Assembly: GCA_026014745.1 (NCBI GenBank)
Contig: JAOZHS010000002.1
Location: 434,001 to 498,000 of the forward strand
Direction: 5' to 3'
DNA from: Candidatus Bathyarchaeota archaeon
GTDB lineage: Archaea; Thermoproteota; Bathyarchaeia; Bathyarchaeales; Bathycorpusculaceae
DNA length: 64,000 bases
Under the pieces are notes generated by a model, which searched no databases, was not told the DNA's origin, and saw only the letters and a list, made by a program, of their open reading frames with translations. Each line of letters starts with the position of its first letter. Position 1 is the first letter of the stretch. The translations under genes and the position numbers were made by a program. Below, one piece after another: positions 46,720 to 56,378 of the stretch.

Positions 46720-46896
46720 CTTGTCTAGCAAAGGTGTTGCTTGGCAAGCCACATAGCGGAGCGACTGAAAAAATAACAAGTTTAAACCTAAAAAATTGTT
46801 TACAATACATTAAAACCTCAAATTATTAATTAAATTCAGCTTAATCCAATTGATTTATATCACATCAAGCACAAATATTCTTCAGGTAAAGGCGTT
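46720..46896. promoter_or_regulatory. Promoter region of the glycan-side oxidoreductase
   Basis: TTTATAT at 46854-46860 is 37-43 bp before ATG 46897. The GGTAAAGG before the ATG is the probable ribosome site. A short TTGC...GCAA palindrome lies near 46737-46750. Confidence 0.45.
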
Positions 46897-47946
46897 ATGA
46901 GCACGGTTAATGTTGCCATAATAGGCTGCGGATGGGCCGCAGAAAGCCACATATCAGCATGGAGACAAGTCAAAAACTACAACGTAATATCCGTAGTAGA
47001 CATTAACGAAACCCTGGCCTCAAAAACAGCAACAAAATGGAACATCCCCTCAAACTACTCATCCATGACGGAAGCCCTAAAACAGCAAAACGTCGACATC
47101 ATCGACATCTGCACACCCCCCAAAGCTCACAGACCCCTAGCAGTTGAAGCCATGGACAAAGGCAAATCCATCCAAATTGAGAAGCCGCTAACTATGACCA
47201 TAAAAGAAGCAAAAGAAATCGTAGATTGCCAAAACAAGACCGGCTTAATGGCAGGAGTTGTTTATAATTGGCTGTTTGAGCCATGCGTTATGGAAGCCAC
47301 CGACGCCGTAAAAAAAGGGGAAATAGGTGAAGTCATTAACGTAGAAATCCAAGCCCCCATGCTCCCGACCGATTCAATGGCGGCCAATGAACAACACTGG
47401 AGCCACAAGCTGCCGGGGGGAAGATTCGGCGAGTTCCTCTTGCACCCCATATACATATTGAGGAACTTTTTAGGCGATGAACTCAACCCAGTTAGCGTCG
47501 CGGTAAGCAAAATAGGAAACATCCCATGGATGAAATACGACGAGCTGACCGCCATCTTAAGCCATAAGGGCAGATTTGCAACAATCTACGCCTCGTTTAA
47601 TTCGCCCTTTCCAGGAATCTTCATCAACATATATGGCACAGAAGGGCTCATACGGCTGGATGTTATAAACTCAATCTACATGATACTTCCCAAAATTGAT
47701 GTGACAACCAAAACTAGCAGGTTAGGAGTATATTCACGTGAGTCTGGGCAACTCACTAAATCAGTAGTCAAAAACCTCGGGTTATACGCATCCAGAAAAT
47801 GGATGTCGGGACACGAAAAATGCTTGAAAATGTATGCCGAAAGTTACCTCAATCACGGCCAGCCTCCAGTCACCCTTGAAGATTCCTACAAGGACACCAT
47901 AGTGCTAGAAAAAATGTGTAACCTTATCGACGCAAACGAACCCTGA
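46897..47946 (+). CDS. Gfo/Idh/MocA-family oxidoreductase
   Basis: A 349-residue NAD(P)-dependent sugar oxidoreductase. Rossmann motif IGCGWAAESH near residue 9; the catalytic dinucleotide-domain lysine is in IEKPL (about 92-96). The C-terminal beta-sheet domain binds the sugar. It is the only plus-strand gene of the glycan island and converges on the methyltransferase at 47948, ending 1 bp away. It would oxidise or reduce a nucleotide sugar; the substrate is unknown. Confidence 0.9.
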   Translation: MSTVNVAIIGCGWAAESHISAWRQVKNYNVISVVDINETLASKTATKWNIPSNYSSMTEALKQQNVDIIDICTPPKAHRPLAVEAMDKGKSIQIEKPLTMTIKEAKEIVDCQNKTGLMAGVVYNWLFEPCVMEATDAVKKGEIGEVINVEIQAPMLPTDSMAANEQHWSHKLPGGRFGEFLLHPIYILRNFLGDELNPVSVAVSKIGNIPWMKYDELTAILSHKGRFATIYASFNSPFPGIFINIYGTEGLIRLDVINSIYMILPKIDVTTKTSRLGVYSRESGQLTKSVVKNLGLYASRKWMSGHEKCLKMYAESYLNHGQPPVTLEDSYKDTIVLEKMCNLIDANEP

Positions 47947-47947
47947 A

Positions 47948-48832
47948 TTAAGAACGCTTTAAACCAACGATTACCAGTTTTTCATTCAACACTTCTTCTC
48001 TATGCAAATCAGGAATTTTTTTAGTTAACTCACTCCAAATCTGATCAGACATAACATCGCTTGCCTTAGGTGTAGACGGCGAAGAATAAGAAACGTGCAC
48101 TTCGAAATAGTTTGAGAAAGCTTCCACAAAACGTTTTGCCCTAAACTTGTTTAGATGAGCAGGCAAAACAAACTTGCAGCCTCGAAGATGATCCCAAGGT
48201 TCAAACTCCGAGAAATTAGCCCATTGTGGGTTATGTCCGCCCGAGATGCTGGTGAATAGGTGAATAATGTTTACGGTTATCCCCCCATTTTTTAAGACTT
48301 CAAAAATTCGTTTAACAGCCAACTCAGGGTGTTCAAGATGCTCAAAAAGATCTTTGGACACCACAATATCGGCGGAGTTGTCCTTTATTGTTGTCAGCAA
48401 CTCTACGTTGTCTTGATGAAAACATAATCCGGGGATTGCCTCATAATGCTGGTGGTTTAACAGAATTTTTTGGTAATTGATCCTTTTGTGGGTTAAATCA
48501 AGCTGAACAAAACGCGAGGTTTCAACAAAACCATTTGCCTTAAGAGAAGCAAAGTAGTTACCCAGAGAAGGTCGCTGAAATATGTAGGAACTGTCAAGCC
48601 CCACTACGTGGTGACCATCGAGCGCAAACAGTAACGTATGCGGGAAATGTTTGCCGCACCCCAAATCCAGTATTACTCGCGGTTCCGCCAAAAAGTCCCT
48701 GCCTAAATATTGCTGGATTTTCTGGGTAAGGATGGCGTGTGCTTGGAGGTCGTTTTTTGCCCTATAGGGTTCTTCTTCTTTGAGAACCATTAAAACATAT
48801 TTTAATGGATTAGGTGGCAAAAGTCCATCCAA
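47948..48832 (-). CDS. Class I SAM-dependent methyltransferase
   Basis: A 294-residue protein with a SAM-binding core: motif I VILDLGCGKHFPHTL (about residues 58-72), VVGLDSSYI as motif II, and SADIVVSKDLFEHLEHP as motif IV/V. It would methylate a sugar, lipid or amino-acid substrate; glycan context suggests O-methylation. It is the last gene of the minus-strand island, 13 bp after the FkbM gene. Confidence 0.88.
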   Translation of the reverse strand: MDGLLPPNPLKYVLMVLKEEEPYRAKNDLQAHAILTQKIQQYLGRDFLAEPRVILDLGCGKHFPHTLLFALDGHHVVGLDSSYIFQRPSLGNYFASLKANGFVETSRFVQLDLTHKRINYQKILLNHQHYEAIPGLCFHQDNVELLTTIKDNSADIVVSKDLFEHLEHPELAVKRIFEVLKNGGITVNIIHLFTSISGGHNPQWANFSEFEPWDHLRGCKFVLPAHLNKFRAKRFVEAFSNYFEVHVSYSSPSTPKASDVMSDQIWSELTKKIPDLHREEVLNEKLVIVGLKRS

Positions 48833-48845
48833 AATTGAAAAGTAA

Positions 48846-49637
48846 TTATTTTTGGTGATGGGCGTAAATTGTGCCGTCTAACTCACAGATGTTAAAGTCT
48901 GCTTCATGAAGCATACGCTGCACATCAATAGCTAACTGAGGTGTGTGGGTATCGATTACAAATTTGACGTTAGGTTTTTTGAGTGTTTGACTCGCACCTT
49001 TTAGGATGTCAAGCTCGGCACCTTGTGTGTCAATCTTTATGATGTTTGGAGAGATACCTAAGCCGCCGACTAAATTGTCCAAAGTTAAAGCTTTAACAGT
49101 TATTTTGCGGCCAGTATAGGTGTCAGAGAAGCCGTCTCGGATGTCGGTTTTTATTGTGTGACCTCCGCTACTTCGGCATTCAAACAAATTCACGTCTGAT
49201 GACACATTCGAAATTGCCACATTCAACAAGTGAATGCTTTTCCGTTTAGGCATATTTGATTTCAAAAAGCTGTAATTGGCAGGGTTTGGTTCCACAGCCA
49301 CCACGCTGTCAGCGCCGCGCATGACTGCTTTCAGGGAGTACATGCCATGATGAGCGCCGATGTCGATGACAGTTATACCTTTGACAAGTTTGAAACCGTT
49401 GAGTTTTTCTAATCCGTCAAAAAAGAAGGTGTCAATCACCTGTAAACCATGAAACAGGTCTGTCGTAAAAGTTACCCCACAAACATTCAATTTGCCCAGA
49501 AACCTGCCCAAAGCATGGTATAATATGAATGAACGGAGTTTATGGGGAAGAACAGCAAGCATGAGGGTCAATAACCCAAATTTGGGGCTGGCCCTAATCA
49601 GCGAAGAGTACTCTCTATATTTAAAAACAATATCCAA
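48846..49637 (-). CDS. FkbM-family methyltransferase
   Basis: A 263-residue protein. The SAM core starts at VIDIGAHHGMYSL (about residues 92-104), followed by VVAVEPNP and the FkbM-type KIDTQGAELDILKGA (about 200-214). FkbM enzymes methylate sugar hydroxyls and often modify cell-surface glycans. A hydrophobic stretch (about 20-45) may touch the membrane. It sits between a membrane protein and another methyltransferase, in the same operon. Confidence 0.9.
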   Translation of the reverse strand: MDIVFKYREYSSLIRASPKFGLLTLMLAVLPHKLRSFILYHALGRFLGKLNVCGVTFTTDLFHGLQVIDTFFFDGLEKLNGFKLVKGITVIDIGAHHGMYSLKAVMRGADSVVAVEPNPANYSFLKSNMPKRKSIHLLNVAISNVSSDVNLFECRSSGGHTIKTDIRDGFSDTYTGRKITVKALTLDNLVGGLGISPNIIKIDTQGAELDILKGASQTLKKPNVKFVIDTHTPQLAIDVQRMLHEADFNICELDGTIYAHHQK

Positions 49638-49663
49638 CTTTTTTCACAGTCCATTGAGTTGAT

Positions 49664-51337
49664 TTATGGGGAAACCCGAAGGTCGTAGGATGTAGTTGAG
49701 TAAACTATGTCATAGTTTGAAGCGGTAAAGTTCCCCGGAGACGCTATAAAATAAGAATCGTCCACTCTCACAAAATAAACAGACGAAGCATCAATTACTC
49801 GTGAAATCTCATACCAGTTACCCTGAGGTACATCGCCATAGGTTCCAAGGCACAACGCAACATCGTATTCATCTACGGGCAAATCAACTGGCGCCACATT
49901 ATATACTACATACGCGTTGTCAGTCGCGGTTTCATTTAGAAACTCCGCACCTAAGTAGACGGCGCGGTTAAAAAAGGGCAGTTGACGAGGTTGTCCGTCT
50001 AAAGTTGAAGTGAACCAGTTGGACTGCTGTGCTAATGAACCTACAGCCATGACGGCGATAATGACCGCCATTAACGAGAGGCGGAGTAACTTTTTGGCGT
50101 CACCTATTTTCTCGTAGAGAAGCACAAGCCCAAAAGAAGCTAACAAAGCAAGACCAACAAAAGCGAAACTAAGAATTCTTTGACCTAGCCCCCCCACAAA
50201 GCTAACGTTATAAAACCGAATCAGCATAGCAGCAAAAAACAACCCAGTACAAGTGAGCACAAAAACTGTTGTCACCGACAGTTTTAAGGAAAAAAGTTTG
50301 CGCAACCCAAACAACCCGAGCAGCAACAACAACACATATTGTGCTATGGCAAAAAAAATGTTGAAAGGCGATTTATCGGGCATTATCGCAGAAGTCTGCT
50401 CGGATGAGAAGGCACGAGTGAACACGTCTAAAACGCTGTTGAATCCGGTTTCTAGGACGCCCTGAGAAGCGGATACGGAAACAAAAAAACCCCAAAACGC
50501 CACTAACCCAATAGCTAATCCAACAAATTTTATGTAACGCGAGTTTTTAGGTGCAAAAAGGGCGAATAAAACCAGAAAAGCCACCATCATGTAGGAGGTG
50601 AAGTGGTGCCCCATAACTACTAACAGCATGACAGCGAATGTTAAAGCGATGTAACTGACTTTTTTGACGCCTTCAAATTTAAGGAAAAGCGCAAAAACCA
50701 GAAGCATCATGGGGAAAGCTAAAGATTCCCGGACAAATTGAGAATGGAAAAAAGTGCTCGAATAGGACGTTAAGAAGATGATTGAGGAGACGCCGGCGAC
50801 TTGTAAGGTTGCGCCCAATTGTGTGAAGATTGTTAGAAGAGAATAAACCAAAACAACACATAACAAAGGAAGCAGAATAAACCGCCATAAAACAAAGGGA
50901 TCCAACCCCGTCACTTTTGAAGAGGAAGCCGCCAAAACGTGTATGGCTGGAAAAGAACTGTACTGATACGTTCGCCTGTTATCACCTACTTCCCCAACTG
51001 TAAAATGAGTAGATTGAGTTATGATGTCGGCGATTCGGTAGTCAATCATTGAGTCGGAAAACCAACCCTCCCCATATGCGGGTTCAGCGCTAACTATGGG
51101 ACCGCACTGGGAGATAGCAAGCAAAATCAATGAAAAAACTACAAGTCTCCAACTTGGCTTTGCTAAGCAAATGATTATTGGGGGTATAAAGCAGAGAACC
51201 ACAAACAAATAAAGAATCGGTGAACGGGAGAAAAGATAAAGCAGGGGCAACACGACAAGTTGCCAGCCGATGAGTAATTTGATAGGTAACTTCAAAGGGT
51301 ACTTACCCAAGATTCGGTTTGCAAAGATTTCTGGCAA
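49664..51337 (-). CDS. Polytopic membrane protein, GT-C-like
   Basis: A 557-residue protein with about 12 membrane helices and a C-terminal outside domain of about 110 residues. An early outside loop has acidic YGEGWFSDSMIDYRIADII, placed like the catalytic Asp/Glu of GT-C transferases such as AglB/PMT. Similar in layout to the protein at 34742. It could transfer a lipid-linked sugar outside the cell or be an undetermined glycan enzyme. The start overlaps the preceding oxidoreductase by 46 bp; a slightly later start is possible. Confidence 0.75.
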   Translation of the reverse strand: MPEIFANRILGKYPLKLPIKLLIGWQLVVLPLLYLFSRSPILYLFVVLCFIPPIIICLAKPSWRLVVFSLILLAISQCGPIVSAEPAYGEGWFSDSMIDYRIADIITQSTHFTVGEVGDNRRTYQYSSFPAIHVLAASSSKVTGLDPFVLWRFILLPLLCVVLVYSLLTIFTQLGATLQVAGVSSIIFLTSYSSTFFHSQFVRESLAFPMMLLVFALFLKFEGVKKVSYIALTFAVMLLVVMGHHFTSYMMVAFLVLFALFAPKNSRYIKFVGLAIGLVAFWGFFVSVSASQGVLETGFNSVLDVFTRAFSSEQTSAIMPDKSPFNIFFAIAQYVLLLLLGLFGLRKLFSLKLSVTTVFVLTCTGLFFAAMLIRFYNVSFVGGLGQRILSFAFVGLALLASFGLVLLYEKIGDAKKLLRLSLMAVIIAVMAVGSLAQQSNWFTSTLDGQPRQLPFFNRAVYLGAEFLNETATDNAYVVYNVAPVDLPVDEYDVALCLGTYGDVPQGNWYEISRVIDASSVYFVRVDDSYFIASPGNFTASNYDIVYSTTSYDLRVSP

Positions 51338-52329
51338 GCATCAAGAATACCAATAACCGCCAAACTCTCAAATGGAAGAACGGGAGGCGCCCTATTTGCG
51401 ACTACGCAGGAGAGAAATTGGTTAATGAAATCTATATGCCCGTTTACTCGGCGAGCGTAAACACCTGAAACTGCATCCAACCCAATTTTGAGAACCTGCA
51501 TCGTAGAATGCATTTGCGTATTTACAATAGTCTTGGAGGAATGCGTATGGGTGAGCAGGTCATATTTCAGGTCAATTTCCGCATTGGAACCAGTACCAAA
51601 GAGGCGCATCTTGTTTTCGCCATCGCCGCCCAAATAGGAAACATCAAGGTAACCAAACACTCCGCTTCGAGTTTTTAACAATGCTACCACATGAGTGGGG
51701 AACCCATAGCTTTCAAATGGGTCAGACCCAACAGCTAACACGTCAGTTACGCCACCGACAAGCCAGTTAAATAAGTCGATTTGGTGAACAGCCGTCTCAA
51801 AGATTATGCCCCCTGAAAGTGCAGGGTCACGAAGATACGAAGACGAGGGCACACCACACATGTGAAAGGTCATGTGGGAACCCAAAAGTTTACCCATGCA
51901 TCCCTCCTCAACCAGCGATTTGACTTTCTTGGCGCTGGACAGGAAACGATAATTTTGGATCGCGGACAACTTTACCTTTTTTTGCTCAGCGGCATCCACG
52001 ATTTTTTTTGCATCACCATAATTGAATGCTAAGGGTTTTTCCACCATCACGTGATGACCGCTACTTACGGCGTCGAATGCGATTTGGGCATGCAACGCAG
52101 GCGGAGTACAGATGTCGATTACATCTAAATCAGTATCGAGAATTTCGCTGTAGTCTGAGAGACACTTTTTAATGCCGTACCGTTTGGCGGCGCTTTTAGC
52201 AAGGTCAATGCTCACATCAACTGCAGCCGCTAATTCGACTCCGGGAATTTGCGTTAAGATAGGCAGGTGAACTTCGGTGGCGATTTTACCGCAGCCCACT
52301 ATACCAACTTTTAATTTGTGTCCTGTCAT
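51292..52329 (-). CDS. Gfo/Idh/MocA-family oxidoreductase
   Basis: A 345-residue enzyme. Rossmann motif VGIVGCGKIATEVHL, catalytic lysine in VEKPLAF (about residues 95-101), and the substrate-domain HQIDLFNWLVGG motif with the active-site His. Acts on a nucleotide sugar. It overlaps the DUF362 gene before it by 4 bp and the membrane protein after it by 46 bp. Confidence 0.92.
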   Translation of the reverse strand: MTGHKLKVGIVGCGKIATEVHLPILTQIPGVELAAAVDVSIDLAKSAAKRYGIKKCLSDYSEILDTDLDVIDICTPPALHAQIAFDAVSSGHHVMVEKPLAFNYGDAKKIVDAAEQKKVKLSAIQNYRFLSSAKKVKSLVEEGCMGKLLGSHMTFHMCGVPSSSYLRDPALSGGIIFETAVHQIDLFNWLVGGVTDVLAVGSDPFESYGFPTHVVALLKTRSGVFGYLDVSYLGGDGENKMRLFGTGSNAEIDLKYDLLTHTHSSKTIVNTQMHSTMQVLKIGLDAVSGVYARRVNGHIDFINQFLSCVVANRAPPVLPFESLAVIGILDACQKSLQTESWVSTL

Positions 52330-53213
52330 TTTTTTAACACTTTTTTGGTTGAAAGATACGTTTTGGTTAAAACAAAATCCAAAAACATGTAGCGGCTCAG
52401 TTGGGGAGTAGCATTGAGAGTGCTGCTGACAGCCCCGTATTTTTTATTACCCAAGGCTTTCTGTTGGGCTTTCTCTAAATGCACGATTTTTTGGGGGTTA
52501 CATTTCAAAGTGACCGCACATAGGGCGTCAACGGCAACGGGGTCAACGCCACCCAACAACAAACCATGATTCCTCGGAATACCCGCAGACGGACCAAAGA
52601 AGCCCTCCAAAACGAGGATGCCATCAACAAGCGAGAAGTCGGGTTTTCGCATCAAATTCGCGTCCACGATTACGTCGTCTAAAAAGGGGTGGTAGTCAAT
52701 TTTGCGTTTATAGGGTAAGCAGCCAAACTGGTTTTTTAGAATACAGGAAATACCAGTCATAGTGTGCCGTTTAAGTTTGGCAAGGCTTACAAAAAAGTCG
52801 CATTCTAACAAGGTATTGGGAACGTCAACCTCTTTGAAATGAAAACCATCTATGGCTTTTTTGGTCAAGGTATCCTTGGATAAATTAATTAGCTCCACGC
52901 CTAACTCCGACGCAAGCTTCTCAAAACCCAACCAACGGTACAGATATTTGACGTATTCACCGGTTGAATCGCTTTCAACAAGACAGATTGATTCAGGTGC
53001 ACAGTTGTCTTGAAGATATTTTACCAAGGCAGCCACTACTCGCGGGTCGCTTGTTACTCCTGTTTCATAGGACCGGGCGCAGCTTAGGTTGAGTTTGATG
53101 GCGATTTTGCCGTGGCTGGGTACTTTGGTTTGGGATAAAGCAAAGATTTTAGCGATGCTGCCATAGCAACCGCCGATGTTTGTGTGTTCAATGACAACCC
53201 TTGACGCGTTCAT
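52326..53213 (-). CDS. DUF362-domain protein
   Basis: A 295-residue protein of the DUF362 family, with KIAIKLNLSCARSYETGVTSDPRVV, ECDFFVSLAKLKRHTMTG and VDGILVLEGFFGPSAG in the typical order. No ferredoxin-type Cys cluster is fused to it, unlike many relatives. DUF362 proteins have unclear biochemistry. Its presence inside a glycan operon, joined by 4-bp overlaps to a glycosyltransferase and an oxidoreductase, is unusual and suggests a role in sugar or carrier modification. Confidence 0.85.
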   Translation of the reverse strand: MNASRVVIEHTNIGGCYGSIAKIFALSQTKVPSHGKIAIKLNLSCARSYETGVTSDPRVVAALVKYLQDNCAPESICLVESDSTGEYVKYLYRWLGFEKLASELGVELINLSKDTLTKKAIDGFHFKEVDVPNTLLECDFFVSLAKLKRHTMTGISCILKNQFGCLPYKRKIDYHPFLDDVIVDANLMRKPDFSLVDGILVLEGFFGPSAGIPRNHGLLLGGVDPVAVDALCAVTLKCNPQKIVHLEKAQQKALGNKKYGAVSSTLNATPQLSRYMFLDFVLTKTYLSTKKVLKK

Positions 53214-54271
53214 GATGTTTCAGGGGTTCTGTTTTTATTTAGGTTGATTTGAACCAAATCGAAGAGACCTTGAGTTAACCCAACAACCTTGAGGGCCGTA
53301 TCAAGGAATACGTTGAATGGAATAATTGCAAGTTCACTTTTTGTGAATTTCTTTCTTGCCCTAAAAACAATCGTTAACGCATAGAGAAACAAACCGGTAA
53401 CGCCTAAGACGAACTCAACGCCGATTATGGTCAGGATGTTTTGGGGAAAAAGAAAACCAAAAAGCAGGGTTACAGCAATGAAGCCAAGCAGGGCGCCGCA
53501 TAAGAGATACGTGGTGAAGGCTGCGGAGTAATGGGCTTTTAGGCTAGTCATGAAAATGTCACGCTTCGTTAGGACCGGGACGCCATAGCGCATGATTTTT
53601 CGGATTCGATAAGGGCTCTCGGCGTGGCGATAATGATTTATGGCGATACGGGGTTCAAACAACAGTTGGTTTTTTGTGTTGGGTTCACAGAACATTCGGA
53701 CGTGAAGTTCGGATTCTTCCCAGTACTTAAGCGACGGGTCAAATCCGCCCAATCTAAAGAAAGCGCCCTTTTGGTAAGCAGAGTTGCAACCCTTAATTCG
53801 AAATACTGCGTCAATATCAGAAGCTGTTTCTTGACGACCATACGTGTCAAAGATGCCACGGCTTCTACTGGACAAGGTGTCATCTTCAACGTTGACATCT
53901 AAGCCGCCGAAAGCAGTTAGATGGGGATTTTTTGCAAAACAATCATAGACCTGGCGTAACCAGTCAGGGGGGAAAAGGCAATCGTCGTCTGTGAAAACAA
54001 GTATGTCGCCTTTGGCGTTTTGGGCGCCAACGTTGCAGGCGCCGCCTCGGGTACCATAGTTTTCGTAACAGACAGTGACGGGAAAAGCGGAAGCCAATCG
54101 TACGGTGTCATCGGTAGAGTGCCCATCAACAATTATGACCTCAAAGCTCTTGAAGGACTGGTGGAATAGCGATTTAAGGCAGTTGCTGATGCGTTTAGCA
54201 GAGTTCTTGGTAGGTATGATTACGGACAGAGCGTAAGTTTGAGTTTCTGCCAAGAGGGTTTCTTCACTCAT
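53210..54271 (-). CDS. GT2 glycosyltransferase with C-terminal membrane helices
   Basis: A 353-residue enzyme. The GT-A domain (residues 13-240) has SVIIPTKN, VDGHSTDD and the metal-binding FTDDDCLFP. The C-terminal half has about three membrane helices (about 245-275, 278-300, 320-340). It would add a sugar to a lipid-linked acceptor on the inner face of the membrane. It is coupled by 4-bp overlaps on both sides, with GT4 before and DUF362 after. Confidence 0.92.
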   Translation of the reverse strand: MSEETLLAETQTYALSVIIPTKNSAKRISNCLKSLFHQSFKSFEVIIVDGHSTDDTVRLASAFPVTVCYENYGTRGGACNVGAQNAKGDILVFTDDDCLFPPDWLRQVYDCFAKNPHLTAFGGLDVNVEDDTLSSRSRGIFDTYGRQETASDIDAVFRIKGCNSAYQKGAFFRLGGFDPSLKYWEESELHVRMFCEPNTKNQLLFEPRIAINHYRHAESPYRIRKIMRYGVPVLTKRDIFMTSLKAHYSAAFTTYLLCGALLGFIAVTLLFGFLFPQNILTIIGVEFVLGVTGLFLYALTIVFRARKKFTKSELAIIPFNVFLDTALKVVGLTQGLFDLVQINLNKNRTPETS

Positions 54272-55425
54272 AGGGGCACTGAAGAAAAGGGCATAGAATA
54301 GTCATTTTCAAGCACAGAGTGGTAGATTTTTAAAATGCCCTCGCTAACTTCGTCCCAGGAATAGAGTCTTTGCTCCGCCAAATCTCTTTTAGAGTAATTG
54401 GCCAAATTCGGCGAAGCCAGCACAGATAACATGCTCTCGCAGATGCGCTGCGGAGTAATTGGAGGGGCAATACCCACACTTAAGCCATTGTTAACAAAAT
54501 CACTTAAAGCAGACGTGTTAGCGACCAAAGTTGGGGTACCTACCGCTATCGCTTCAGCGACAACCATGTTAAAAGCCTCCAATTCGGAGGGCATTACACA
54601 CAAAGAGGCAGATTGGTACTCATCAAAAAGCTCAGACTGCTGCAAATTAGATTTAAAGACTACCCGGCCTTGCAGGTTTGCTTTCTGAATGTACTGTTTT
54701 GCGGTTGATTCGTAACTACCCAAACCTACAGCAGTCAAGGTCGCGTCATATTTTTTTTCATTCACCAGTATGTCGAAGGCTTTTAAGAGTTTATCAAAGT
54801 TTTTTTGTTTCTCCAACCGACCAACATACAAGATTTTTGATTCACTAGGAGGCTTCCAATGACGGTTGCTGATTTGAGTCCAATCAATTGCGTTTGGCAA
54901 AACGACTGTTCTGCCAACTGCTTCGCTGAAATGTTTCTCGAATAAGTGTTGCTCGTAGGGGGAAACACAAATTATTCGGGAAGGAACCTGAAGAACACTA
55001 TGCATAATTGACCGATAAAACCTAAGAAGAATATTTCGTTCAACCGAATAGGACCGCCCGTGATAATGGGGCGTAAAAACCAGAGGCTGAGTTTTGCGTT
55101 TACCCAACAACGCCGCAAAGGAAGAAAATGCTTGGAAGCTTTGAACATCCATAATGTCAGCGTTGCAATGTTTAACTGCACCATAAATCTGGGGGCTTGA
55201 TAGGACATATGCGCTTTTAGGCCCTGAAGAACGGTACCGCCGCACTGCAACCCCGTTGATTTCTTCTTTAGAGGGAAGGTTACCTGAATAATCAGTTGTA
55301 ATAACGTCAACCTCTACTCCCTTCTTGACCAGACGAGTTGCCAACTCATATAATCTCACTTCTATACCGCCAATCTTAGGGTAAAACTCGGGAGAAATAA
55401 AAGCGACACGCAATAGAAAATGCAC
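54268..55425 (-). CDS. GT4 glycosyltransferase
   Basis: A 385-residue GT-B retaining transferase. N-terminal VAFISPEFYPKIGGIEVRLYELA (acceptor side), and the donor-binding region ILYVGRLEKQKNFDKLLKAF followed by the E-x7-E type PSELEAFNMVVAEAIAVGTP. GTG 55425 is chosen because it begins 2 bp after the stop of the preceding gene and just before the family's usual N-terminus; the longer frame lies inside the upstream gene. Confidence 0.93.
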   Translation of the reverse strand: MHFLLRVAFISPEFYPKIGGIEVRLYELATRLVKKGVEVDVITTDYSGNLPSKEEINGVAVRRYRSSGPKSAYVLSSPQIYGAVKHCNADIMDVQSFQAFSSFAALLGKRKTQPLVFTPHYHGRSYSVERNILLRFYRSIMHSVLQVPSRIICVSPYEQHLFEKHFSEAVGRTVVLPNAIDWTQISNRHWKPPSESKILYVGRLEKQKNFDKLLKAFDILVNEKKYDATLTAVGLGSYESTAKQYIQKANLQGRVVFKSNLQQSELFDEYQSASLCVMPSELEAFNMVVAEAIAVGTPTLVANTSALSDFVNNGLSVGIAPPITPQRICESMLSVLASPNLANYSKRDLAEQRLYSWDEVSEGILKIYHSVLENDYSMPFSSVPL

Positions 55426-55427
55426 TG

Positions 55428-56378
55428 TTATTTTATCAAAAACAAGGGGTACCGACGAAACTTGTAAGAAACGTAGCCGAGACCAAAAAAACACATCAAC
55501 AAAACAAAAACCTTAGCTTTCCGAAACCCAATCCGAGTTTCGCGAACCATAGAAGCAAAGATATCCACCGTGAGTTCTTTTAGCATTTTAGACCGCATTG
55601 ATTCGCGCCTGTTTTTGGAGTACCATTTGTCGGCGTATCGGGCTTCGGCGCATCCCTGCCAGAACGCGTATTTTTTGATGTACTTGTTACTTAACCGATT
55701 AGAATACACTTTATGGTGAACCCATACGTCAGGGTTGTAAATTATGGATTTCTGGGTTAGCGCGGTTATTTTCATAGCGAAATCGTTGTCTTCGTTGGGG
55801 AACCCAAGTTTTCCCTCGGCACTTGCGCCAGCGCCCAAATTAACGGGAAACTGGGCAAATTTGAAAGCCTCCGCCCTAAAAGACATGTTAACACCCGAGG
55901 AGAGGTTGGTTTCGCGTTCGCTATTCCAGCCTCGAAAAGCGGTGCAGCCAATCATCCAGTAAAGGGACTCAGGAAACCAAGAATCGGACTTATCAATCCA
56001 CAGCGGCACCGCTTGACCAGTAACGCCTATGGCTTGAGGATACCGCCGATAAGTCTCTATCAGATTTTCTGCCCAGTCAGGAGACAAAATCGCATCGTCA
56101 TCAGTTATAGCAATTATTTTCCCAGACGAGTTGGCTATACCCAAATTTCTAGAAAAAGAAATGCCTCGTAACCCAGGACTAAATATAACTTTAACCTGCA
56201 AACCGGAATCTCCAAGGTGACGCAAGAGGTCATGGTAGAGCTGCTTTGATTCTTCAACCACCACAATTACTTCTATGTCGGAGCGGGTTTGTTTTCCCGC
56301 TGAATCCAAAAACTCAAAGAGGTCTTTTTTTCTTTGAGCATTATACGTTGGAACTATTACGGATAAAGCGGGTTTCAT
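55428..56378 (-). CDS. GT2 glycosyltransferase
   Basis: A 316-residue inverting GT-A enzyme. SVIVPTYN near residue 5, ISFSRNLGIANSSGKIIAITDDDA with the DDD metal site (about 96-98), and NEDNDFAMK as the acceptor/catalytic acidic motif. A single membrane helix near residues 290-310 anchors it. Neighbours overlap by 4 bp before and are 2 bp apart after. Confidence 0.92.
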   Translation of the reverse strand: MKPALSVIVPTYNAQRKKDLFEFLDSAGKQTRSDIEVIVVVEESKQLYHDLLRHLGDSGLQVKVIFSPGLRGISFSRNLGIANSSGKIIAITDDDAILSPDWAENLIETYRRYPQAIGVTGQAVPLWIDKSDSWFPESLYWMIGCTAFRGWNSERETNLSSGVNMSFRAEAFKFAQFPVNLGAGASAEGKLGFPNEDNDFAMKITALTQKSIIYNPDVWVHHKVYSNRLSNKYIKKYAFWQGCAEARYADKWYSKNRRESMRSKMLKELTVDIFASMVRETRIGFRKAKVFVLLMCFFGLGYVSYKFRRYPLFLIK

